NCBI RefSeq assembly: GCF_001455965.1 | Contig: NZ_LKKO01000080.1 | Location: forward strand, 88,914-152,913 | Direction: 5' to 3' | DNA: 64,000 nucleotides | From: Methylobacterium sp. GXS13 | Lineage (GTDB): Bacteria > Pseudomonadota > Alphaproteobacteria > Rhizobiales > Beijerinckiaceae | Made by a program: the position numbers and the translations under genes | In this document: in pieces, positions 17,832-24,409 of the stretch | Position numbering within the stretch: the stretch's first letter is position 1 | Layout: each line of letters starts with the position of its first letter | The notes under the pieces: model-generated | Told to the model about the DNA's origin: nothing | Seen by the model: the letters and a program-made list of their open reading frames with translations, nothing else | The model's database searches: none

Positions 17832-18845
17832 CTACCGCTCGGTGAGCTTCATCTCGATCCGCCGGTTCCGCGCGTAGGCATCTTCGGTGGTGCCGGCGTC
17901 GAGGGGCTGGAACTCACCGAAGGCGCCGGCCAGCAGGTGCTGAGCCGGGATGCCCTTGCCGGCGAGGTACTGCACCACCGCGATGGCCCGGGCGGCCGAG
18001 AGCGCCCAGTTCGAGGGAAACTGCGCGGTGTTGATCGGCCGTGCATCGGTGTGGCCGTCGACCCGCAGAACCCAGGGCAGGTCCGCCGGGATCTGCTTGG
18101 CGAGATCGGCGATGGCCCCGGCGATCCGGTCGAGCTCGGGGCCGGCCTCGGGCTTCAGCGTCGCCGAGCCGCCTGGAAACAACACCTCGGATTGCAGCAC
18201 GAAGCGGTCGCCGACCACCCGGATATCCGGGCGGTTGCCGAGGATCTGGCGCAAGCGCCCGAAGAAGTCCGAGCGGTAGCGAGCCAGTTCCTGGACTTTC
18301 TGGGCCAAAGCGACGTTCAGCCGGCTGCCGAGCTCGGCGATGCGGACTTGCGATTCGCGATCGCGGGTCTCGGAGGCGGCGAGCGCATCCTCGAGCGCCG
18401 CGAGCTGGCGGCGCATGGCGCTGATCTGCTCGTTCAGCAGGTCGACCTGGGACAGGGCCCGCTTGGTCGCGCCCCGCTCGGCCTCGATCTGCTTGTCGAG
18501 GGCGCCGGCAGCGCCCTGGCTGACGGTCGCGGCCTCGGCCTGGGACTTGGCCTGGTCGCGCTCGGCCTCGACGCCGGCCAGCGTCGTGCGGAGGCTGCGC
18601 ACCTCGTCCTCCTGGTTGCGGCGGTTCGAGCGCTCCAGGGCCAGCAGGTCGGTGAGGTCGGCGATCTGGCGGTTGAGCTTGACCAGCGTAGCGTCCCGCC
18701 CGGTCAGCTCCTGCGACAGGAAGAACTGCCCGACCACGAAGACGGTGAGCAGGAACACCACCGCCAGCAGCAGCGTCGCCAGCGCGTCGACATAGCCGGG
18801 CCAAACGTTGAGGGGGCGCCGGGACCGGGCCGCGGTCGAGGCCAC
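17832..18845 (-). CDS. OmpA/MotB-like peptidoglycan-binding protein with coiled-coil stalk
   Basis: 337 residues. One membrane helix at about 18-42 contains Asp20, the position of the proton-binding Asp in MotB/TolR-type subunits. A long charged heptad-like coiled coil spans about 52-190. The OmpA-like domain occupies about 200-337, with VLFPGGSATLKPEAG, RVDGHTDARPIN and RNRRIEMKL. It would be the peptidoglycan-anchoring stator partner of the MotA/TolQ-like protein encoded just upstream. The GTG start at 18845 shares one base with that gene's TAG stop, so translation is coupled. No flagellar or Tol genes are adjacent, so its role is unassigned. Confidence 0.85.
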   Translation of the reverse strand: MASTAARSRRPLNVWPGYVDALATLLLAVVFLLTVFVVGQFFLSQELTGRDATLVKLNRQIADLTDLLALERSNRRNQEDEVRSLRTTLAGVEAERDQAKSQAEAATVSQGAAGALDKQIEAERGATKRALSQVDLLNEQISAMRRQLAALEDALAASETRDRESQVRIAELGSRLNVALAQKVQELARYRSDFFGRLRQILGNRPDIRVVGDRFVLQSEVLFPGGSATLKPEAGPELDRIAGAIADLAKQIPADLPWVLRVDGHTDARPINTAQFPSNWALSAARAIAVVQYLAGKGIPAQHLLAGAFGEFQPLDAGTTEDAYARNRRIEMKLTER

Positions 18846-19825
18846 TACACGCGCTCCCGGCCCAGCCGGTCGAGCACCTGCTTGAGTTCACGCTCGCGGC
18901 TCGCCTGGGCCTCGACCCAGTCGCGGATCATCTGCTGCTCCGCGCGCATGTGCTGAACGAGACCCTGGATGCCCTCGGCGAGGTTGGTCATGGCCAGCGT
19001 CGCCGCCCGGCCGCCACCACCTTCGGAGACGATGGCGGTCAAACGCTCGATCGCCTCCTTGAGGTCCTGGGAACCGGCGGCGACGGGCCGGATCGCGCCC
19101 GCTGCTGCGGGCTCGGCCACCGCCTGGCCGGAGAGCAGCCAATCCTGCAATTCGTTGTGGAACCGGGCATGAGCCTGGCCGGCCTGCAATTCCAGGAAGC
19201 CGGTGATCAGCGAGGAGGCGAGGCCGAACAGCGAGGCCGAGAAGGCGAGGCCGATCCCGGAGAGCGGGACCGCCAGCCCGGATTTCAGCTCGTCGAACAT
19301 CACCCCGGCATCGCCGCCGCCGCGCATGCCCTTGATTACCCCGCCCACGGCCGAGAGGGTGTCGATCAGGCCCCAGAAGGTGCCGAGCAGGCCGAGCAGG
19401 ATCAGGATGCCGGCGATGTAGCGCAGCATCTCGCGACCCTCGTCGAGGCGCGCCGCGATCGTATCGAGGTAGCCGGAGGTGCCGGGCAGCAACACCCCGG
19501 TCTTCCGGGCCGCGATCATCGGCACCATCGGCGCCAGCAGCGTCGGCGGCTTCCTGGCCTGCGCCCCGGTCGCCACCGCATTGACGTAGCTGACCTCGCG
19601 GAACAGCCGCATGACCTGCCCGAAGGCGATCAGCACCGCGATCAGGAGCACCCCGAGAATCAATCCGTTGAGGCCGGGATTGGCCAGGAAGGCCGGGGTG
19701 ATCTGCCTGAACAGGATGAACGCCAGGAAGCCCACCAGGATCAGGAAGATGACCATCCGACCGAGATAAATCCCGGGCCGTGCCAGCGGCTGTATTTTAT
19801 TCTCGTTGTCGTCGCGGGCGGCCAT
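18845..19825 (-). CDS. MotA/TolQ/ExbB-like proton channel protein
   Basis: 326 residues from MAARDDNENK with four predicted membrane helices (about 23-42, 53-71, 135-156 and 186-212). The conserved core is LLGLLGTFWGLIDTLSAVGG, followed by a GLAVPLSGIGLAFSASLFG helix, as in MotA/ExbB. The C-terminal cytoplasmic part (about 250-326) is helical, with a run of four glycines (EGGGGRA). With the downstream OmpA/MotB-like protein it would form a proton-driven stator acting across the envelope. Similar pairs are widely annotated in alphaproteobacteria as MotA-like, without an experimentally defined role known to me. Confidence 0.85.
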   Translation of the reverse strand: MAARDDNENKIQPLARPGIYLGRMVIFLILVGFLAFILFRQITPAFLANPGLNGLILGVLLIAVLIAFGQVMRLFREVSYVNAVATGAQARKPPTLLAPMVPMIAARKTGVLLPGTSGYLDTIAARLDEGREMLRYIAGILILLGLLGTFWGLIDTLSAVGGVIKGMRGGGDAGVMFDELKSGLAVPLSGIGLAFSASLFGLASSLITGFLELQAGQAHARFHNELQDWLLSGQAVAEPAAAGAIRPVAAGSQDLKEAIERLTAIVSEGGGGRAATLAMTNLAEGIQGLVQHMRAEQQMIRDWVEAQASRERELKQVLDRLGRERV

Positions 19826-20090
19826 CGGTCGCTCTAGCCTGATCTCATTGTGGAACCGCCGACAGGCGGGCTCCGTCGCAGCCACTGTGGGGGCAGCCCC
19901 GCACGCGATCAAGTCTCGCCACGGACACGCTTGTGTGGCGTTCGCGTGGTTCGGAGCCGATCCTGTCCGTGCCATGGCGGATGCCTCAGGCGAACGCGCG
20001 GCACAACCGGACCATTGGGGGTAGAGGCTGTTGGCGGCTCGATCGCGGCCGCCACGCGAGAAGGGCTTTGGTTCGATAGCGCGTCCCGCG

Positions 20091-20184
20091 CCGTCATCGC
20101 GAGCGCAGCGAAGCGACCCAGAGAAACGCTACGTTCGGAGATCGCCTGCTGTCTCGGTCTGCTTCGCTGCGCTCGCAATGACGG
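20091..20184. repeat. REP-like inverted repeat element
   Basis: Arms of 24 bases (20091-20114, starting CCGTCATCGCGAGCGCAGCG, and 20161-20184) are inverted copies with a single mismatch around a 46-base centre. The arm sequence resembles a dispersed intergenic palindrome frequent in alphaproteobacterial genomes. It lies between the MotA-like gene start and the small peptide ORF, outside any gene. Confidence 0.85.
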
Positions 20185-20250
20185 TGGAAGGGATTTGGCA
20201 GCGCGTCGAACCAGGTTCGCACAATTATTGCCGCCGCTCGGAAGTTGTGC

Positions 20251-20337
20251 CTACCGGTTCTGATAGTAATCCCAGACCAGGAAGGCCGGGAATGGGATCA
20301 TGATGGCGAAGAAAATCCAGTCGAACATCTGAGGCAT
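20251..20337 (-). CDS. Candidate 28-residue membrane microprotein
   Basis: An ATG at 20337 opens a 28-codon frame ending in TAG. The peptide begins MPQMFDWIFFAIMIPFP and ends WDYYQNR, that is, a single hydrophobic helix followed by an aromatic, polar, charged end. This shape is common among real bacterial small membrane proteins. It lies 83 bases downstream of the YmdB-like gene on the same strand and so could be the last gene of that operon. The ribosome site is weak (GGA seven bases upstream). It is a candidate only; no homolog is recognised. Confidence 0.4.
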   Translation of the reverse strand: MPQMFDWIFFAIMIPFPAFLVWDYYQNR

Positions 20338-20420
20338 GGCGAGATCCATTCATTCGGGGGTCTCTGCAATCTACCGATGCGAACCGCCGAAGTTCCTGGA
20401 GCGGGCGCCCGCCTGCCCGG

Positions 20421-21239
20421 CTAATCCCAGAAGTGGGGTCGGCTTTCTTCGAGGTTCGGTCCGAGCCGAACCGCCGCGACCTTGATGGCGAGGCCATCCG
20501 CCTGGGTCTCCACCGCGACGCCGCAGAGCGTGGCCTCGCCGCCGGCCACTTCCCAGCGGGAGCCCGGCGTCTTCTGGATCATCCGCCGGATCGGCTCGTC
20601 CTTCTGCATGCCGATCACCGAGTCGTAATCGCCGCACATGCCGGCATCCGACATGTAGGCGGTGCCGCCGGGCAGGATCCGGTGATCGGCCGTGGGCGTG
20701 TGGGTGTGGGTGCCGACCACGAGGCTGGCGCGGCCGTCGAGGTAATGGCCGAAAGCCTGCTTCTCGCTGGTGGCCTCCGCGTGGACGTCGACCACCACGG
20801 CGTCGGCAGCGGCCCCGAGCGGGCAGGCAGAAATCTCACGCTCGACGGCGGTGAACGGGTCGTCCATGGCGTCGAGGAAGACCCGGCCCATCACGTTGAC
20901 CACCAGCACCCGGGCGCCGCCCTGCGTCTCCACCACGGTGGCGCCGCGGCCGGGGGTGCCCGGCGGGTAGTTCGCCGGCCGCACCAGGCGCGGCTGTCGG
21001 GCGATGAACACAAGCGCCTCGCGCTGGTCGAAGCTGTGATTGCCGAGTGTCACGGCGTCGGCCCCGGCCTGGATCAGCTCGTCACAGATCGACTCGGAGA
21101 TGCCGAAGCCGCCGGCGGAATTCTCGCCGTTGACCACGACGCAGTCGAGCCGCCAGCGCTCCCGTAGCTTGGGCAGGCGCTCGCACACGACAGTACGGCC
21201 CGGGCGACCGATGACGTCGCCGAGAAAGAGCAGCCGCAT
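20421..21239 (-). CDS. YmdB-like metallophosphoesterase (TIGR00282 family)
   Basis: 272-residue calcineurin-like phosphodiesterase. Metal ligands appear in LLFLGDVIGRPGR, VNGENSAGGFG, TLGNHSFDQREA, VVDVHAEATSEK and VVGTHTHTPTADHRI, the order characteristic of YmdB. Family members hydrolyse 2',3'-cyclic nucleotides and influence RNA turnover and biofilm decisions in Bacillus; the alphaproteobacterial role is less known. Its start is three bases after the stop of fau, indicating an operon 6S RNA-fau-ymdB, possibly with the microprotein behind it. Confidence 0.9.
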   Translation of the reverse strand: MRLLFLGDVIGRPGRTVVCERLPKLRERWRLDCVVVNGENSAGGFGISESICDELIQAGADAVTLGNHSFDQREALVFIARQPRLVRPANYPPGTPGRGATVVETQGGARVLVVNVMGRVFLDAMDDPFTAVEREISACPLGAAADAVVVDVHAEATSEKQAFGHYLDGRASLVVGTHTHTPTADHRILPGGTAYMSDAGMCGDYDSVIGMQKDEPIRRMIQKTPGSRWEVAGGEATLCGVAVETQADGLAIKVAAVRLGPNLEESRPHFWD

Positions 21240-21242
21240 GGA

Positions 21243-21860
21243 TCAGGACTTCCTGTCGAACCGGGTCACACCCGATTCGGTGATCACGAACTGGAGTGGC
21301 CGGTCATGCGGCTCGGCCGGCACGCGATCAACCCGCTGGACGGCGAATCCGACCCCGACGGTGAGGACGGGCCGTGTGCGGGACAGCCGCGTGATCGCGC
21401 CATCGTAGTAGCCGCGGCCATAGCCGATGCGCTGGCCTGTGCCATCGAAGGCAGCGAGCGGCACGATCAGAGCGTCGGGCTCCACCGGTGGCAGGGATGC
21501 GTCCGGCTCGCTCAGGCCGAAGCGTCCGGCCACCAGCGCGTCCCCGGCCCGCCATTCCCGGAAGATCAGTCCGTCCGGGGTGACGTGCGGCAGTGCGACA
21601 GCCTGGCCGCGGGCAAGGAGGCCCTCGGCGGCGGGACGCGGATCGACCTCGCTGCGGATCGGCCAATAGGCGCCGACCAATCGGGCCTCGGCGAGTTCCG
21701 GTAGGGCGAGGAGCGCCTGGACGATGCGCGCAGAGGCGTCGAGCCGAGCAGCCGGTGCGAGCGCGTCGCGCGCAGCCAGTGAGGCGCTGCGCAACTCGGC
21801 CTTGAGGACCGCATCGGTCTTGGAGAGGCCGGCTTCAGGAGAGGAAGAGTGCGGAGCCAC
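21243..21860 (-). CDS. fau: 5-formyltetrahydrofolate cyclo-ligase
   Basis: About 205 residues. The ATP/substrate region is seen in GAYWPIRSEVDPRP, the loop in LIVPLAAFDGTGQRIGYGRG, and the signature in GYGRGYYDGAI, as in the YgfA/MTHFS family, which converts 5-formyl-THF to methenyl-THF. No ATG is available near the conserved beginning (SKTDAVLKAELR). A GTG at 21860 (VAPHSSSPEAG) is chosen as the start, without a convincing ribosome site. The 6S RNA candidate ends just upstream, the classic ssrS-ygfA arrangement. The gene is tightly coupled to the YmdB-like gene. Confidence 0.88.
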   Translation of the reverse strand: MAPHSSSPEAGLSKTDAVLKAELRSASLAARDALAPAARLDASARIVQALLALPELAEARLVGAYWPIRSEVDPRPAAEGLLARGQAVALPHVTPDGLIFREWRAGDALVAGRFGLSEPDASLPPVEPDALIVPLAAFDGTGQRIGYGRGYYDGAITRLSRTRPVLTVGVGFAVQRVDRVPAEPHDRPLQFVITESGVTRFDRKS

Positions 21861-21874
21861 GTGAGCCGTTGGAG

Positions 21875-22012
21875 GATCGATCCCGGGAAACCTACAGAGT
21901 AGGTGGGCGCCGTGTTGGCCAAGTCCAGGGACGAGGCCAGGGACAGCTCCCGAGGGAGTCGATAAGGCCCCGGGGAAAGTGCTCCTGACGAACTCTGCAG
22001 CCCCGCATCCGC
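21875..22012 (-). ncRNA. ssrS: 6S RNA candidate
   Basis: Directly upstream of fau on the same strand, the position of 6S RNA in many proteobacteria. Read on the minus strand, the segment contains GGGGCCTTATCGACTCCC, a run of imperfect inverted segments (CCCTGGCC and similar), the small perfect hairpin ACCTAC-TCT-GTAGGT and then TTTCCCGGGATC. This order recalls alphaproteobacterial 6S RNA. The 5' end (about 22012) is set by a weak minus-10-like TACATT and is approximate. Identification rests on synteny and remembered motifs, not on a covariance search. Confidence 0.62.
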
Positions 22013-22106
22013 AATGTAGCGATCTCGGGGGGCTCCCGCCAGGGCCGGGGGAAGCGAAATATCGACGGGCCGCGATCAGCCCGGCCACTCGCGTGCGGTG
22101 AGAATC

Positions 22107-22355
22107 TCAGCGCGCCCGGTCGACCGCTCCGGCGATGACCGCACGGGTGCCGGCCAGGATCTCGGCCCGCACGGTTTCGGTGGGGGCCGCGTCCCAGAGC
22201 CGGATCAGTTCGATCAGGCCGGCCTGCGGCATCAACGCGGGGTCGGTGAAGAACGTGTCGACCGGCACACCGACGACCGCGGCAATCCGCGAGAGCTTGT
22301 CGCACAGGGAACGCCGCACAGGCGCATCGGGCCGGATCGTCACGTTCACAGTCAT
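22107..22355 (-). CDS. Small hypothetical protein, possibly derived from an HTH regulator
   Basis: 82 residues. The segment RSLCDKLSRIAAVVGVPVDTFF looks like the helix and turn seen at the C-terminal edge of XRE-type regulators and is followed by a helical, Ala-rich tail (LIELIRLWDAAPTE). No complete HTH is seen, so it may be a remnant or a short accessory protein. It is located between the 6S RNA region and the GINT1-like gene. No strong ribosome site was noted. Confidence 0.5.
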   Translation of the reverse strand: MTVNVTIRPDAPVRRSLCDKLSRIAAVVGVPVDTFFTDPALMPQAGLIELIRLWDAAPTETVRAEILAGTRAVIAGAVDRAR

Positions 22356-22541
22356 GGAACAGCCACCCTGATGGACCGAATTCCCACGATATCAGACATT
22401 CTCAAACCGGAATTCAATCTATGCAATTAATCCATCCGAATTAAAGCACGTATAAGTTGCGTTATCCACCATAGGGATACGGATCCGCCAACCGGATACC
22501 GTTTTGGCGACTGAAAGCGCCAGGTCGACAGGCCGAAGCAA

Positions 22542-24077
22542 TCAGGCGCGGCGCGGGATCCGGATCCGCGGCGCCCGTGCCGAGCCGTCGATGCATTCGA
22601 GGCCGCCGCCGGTGTTCAGGGTATGGAGGCGGCTCCCGGACCAGGACGGGCCGGGCTCGACACGGCCGATCAGGGTCTGGGCGAAGCCCTCCGGGTCGAG
22701 GCGGTCGATTCGTGCCAGCCCCAGGGCGCGGCCATACCCCTGCGCGCAATCCTGAACCGGGCGGATCAAGCGGCCGCCGCGCGCGACGATGCGCCCGGCG
22801 GGCCGGGCGGTGGCGGGGTCGATCAGCACCGGATTGGCCGGATGCGGCGTAAAGGGGCCGCGGAAATCGGGGGCCGACCAGAGACACAGCGCGTCGTGGT
22901 AGGACCCCGAACCCGCGAGCGCGTTGGGGCCGGCATCCCGCGAAGTGGCGAAGATCCACCAGCGGCCGTCTCGCTCGAGGAGTGTCGCGTCGCTCGCGAC
23001 CACGCCCGTGAGCAGCGTCGCCTCCTTCACCCAGCCACCGGGGTAGCGGGTCGCGCGGTAGAGATCGACCGTGCCGGACGCCGAGCTCTCAGGCACCATC
23101 CAGGCCTCGCCGTCGCGCTCGAACACGAACGGGTAAGAGAGGTGATGGGCCTCCTCCAGTACCGGGACAGGTGTGCCTTCGGGGCCGTGCGGACCGAAGC
23201 GAACGGCGGAGATGATCGCCTTGCCGGTCGCGTGCGGGAATTCCTCGACGAAGACGTGCGTGCTCCCGGCGAAGGCCATGGGGAATGGGTCGGCATAGAA
23301 GCGGTGGCCATCATCCGGCAGGGTGTTCCAGCCGGTCTCGGGATGGCGCCCGAGATCGATCAGGTCAGGCCCGTCGAGGCGGCGCCAGCCGCAGCGCCAA
23401 TGCGGGGCGCGGTAGCAGAGATGGTACAGGCGGTGGACCACAGCACCGGCCAGCATCCGGGCGGTGCGGCGGCCGAGTTCAGTCCCCGACAGGGTCCGTC
23501 CAGGCTCGGAGGGCGGCACGGGCGCGGCCGAGACGGGCGCGCTGGCCCCGGCTGCCCGGCGGTCCAGGGCGGCCACGACCAGCGTCACCGTCCGGGCGAG
23601 CGCGTCGTCGACACCGGCGAGCAGGATGCCCGGCCGGTCGGTCCCGAGCCGTCCCGCGGCGAGGATTTTCCCCGCCTCAATAAGAGTCAACCGCGGCACA
23701 GCCCCGGCGAGTAGGCTCGCCATCAGGGCGCCGTCGCCGAGCCGATCGTCATAGGCGATCTGCCAGACCGCCGGGCCGGACGGGAGATCGCCGCACAGGT
23801 CGAGCACCAGATCGGGATTCGCGTCGGGCCGCCGCCATGGGTTGAGGGCGGTCGGCGGCAGGCGTTCCGAGCCGAGGCGCGGCAGACCGTGGATCAGGGC
23901 CTCCAGGCGGAACAGCAGTTCGATCGTGTCGGGCCATCCGTCCGGAAGCGCAGCGGCATCGACGCTGACGGCCCGGATGCCGGGGATGTCGGCGATTCGC
24001 TGCAGCAGGGCGATCTGCCAGCGGCGCGGCTCGGCGCCGTCCAGACGAACTCTCACATGCATGATGAGCGCCCTCAC
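22542..24077 (-). CDS. GINT1-like N-terminal-domain protein of exopolysaccharide locus
   Basis: 511 residues in two parts. Residues about 1-190 look like a degenerate Rossmann/formyltransferase-like domain (NPDLVLDLCGDLPSGP, RLTLIEAGKIL). Residues about 215-505 form a five-bladed propeller-like domain with repeated motifs HRFYADPFPMAF, HLSYPFVFERDG and SDATLLERDGRWW. The latter resembles the domain shared with plant glucosamine inositolphosphorylceramide transferases (GINT1) and GH43/32-like folds. Bacterial members sit in polysaccharide loci, but their reaction is not established to my knowledge. Divergent from the GumC-like gene, consistent with a role in the same exopolysaccharide. Confidence 0.7.
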   Translation of the reverse strand: MRALIMHVRVRLDGAEPRRWQIALLQRIADIPGIRAVSVDAAALPDGWPDTIELLFRLEALIHGLPRLGSERLPPTALNPWRRPDANPDLVLDLCGDLPSGPAVWQIAYDDRLGDGALMASLLAGAVPRLTLIEAGKILAAGRLGTDRPGILLAGVDDALARTVTLVVAALDRRAAGASAPVSAAPVPPSEPGRTLSGTELGRRTARMLAGAVVHRLYHLCYRAPHWRCGWRRLDGPDLIDLGRHPETGWNTLPDDGHRFYADPFPMAFAGSTHVFVEEFPHATGKAIISAVRFGPHGPEGTPVPVLEEAHHLSYPFVFERDGEAWMVPESSASGTVDLYRATRYPGGWVKEATLLTGVVASDATLLERDGRWWIFATSRDAGPNALAGSGSYHDALCLWSAPDFRGPFTPHPANPVLIDPATARPAGRIVARGGRLIRPVQDCAQGYGRALGLARIDRLDPEGFAQTLIGRVEPGPSWSGSRLHTLNTGGGLECIDGSARAPRIRIPRRA

Positions 24078-24409
24078 TCATAGCGCTCGCCGCCGAAGTG
24101 GATCCCGGTTTGGCGAAAGAGAGCGCGTGGCATCAGGATGCGGAAGCCGCACGCGGTCGCGTGCAGCTTCGTGGCGACGATCCGCCGGATGGCGCCCGCG
24201 GATCCGATCTAATTCCCAAACGGTAACGGGAACGATAACTCTACCGGCAGCCGAATTGGGATGAGGGCGTTTACCAGATGCCGAGTAATCGGCGTTTGCG
24301 CCGACGACCCTCGGCAGTCTTGAGGGATTGTCAGCAGTCCGCGCGACTCTTGCAGTTGAGGATGGAGCCCGCGAGGGACCGACCGAGTTCGAGACGATGG
24401 TGACCGATC
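24078..24409. promoter_or_regulatory. Divergent promoter region of the exopolysaccharide locus
   Basis: The 330 bases between the divergent GINT1-like and GumC-like genes hold no supported gene. An AT-richer core around 24205-24275 contains imperfect inverted elements (AATTCCCAA and ATTGGGAT). Promoters for both arms of the locus must lie here; individual boxes could not be assigned. Confidence 0.4.

Noticed and set aside
17832..19825. Zorya-type defence system (ZorA/ZorB-like pair)
   Set aside because: The MotA-like and OmpA/MotB-like proteins resemble ZorA and ZorB in outline. However, the long coiled coil is on the OmpA-like partner rather than the MotA-like one, and no ZorC, ZorD helicase or ZorE nuclease gene is adjacent.
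22487..22509. CGCCAA-N11-TTGGCG hairpin after the GINT1-like gene as terminator
   Set aside because: The stem is only six pairs, contains no T-run and competes with an overlapping GGCG/CGCC pairing, so it is too weak to call.
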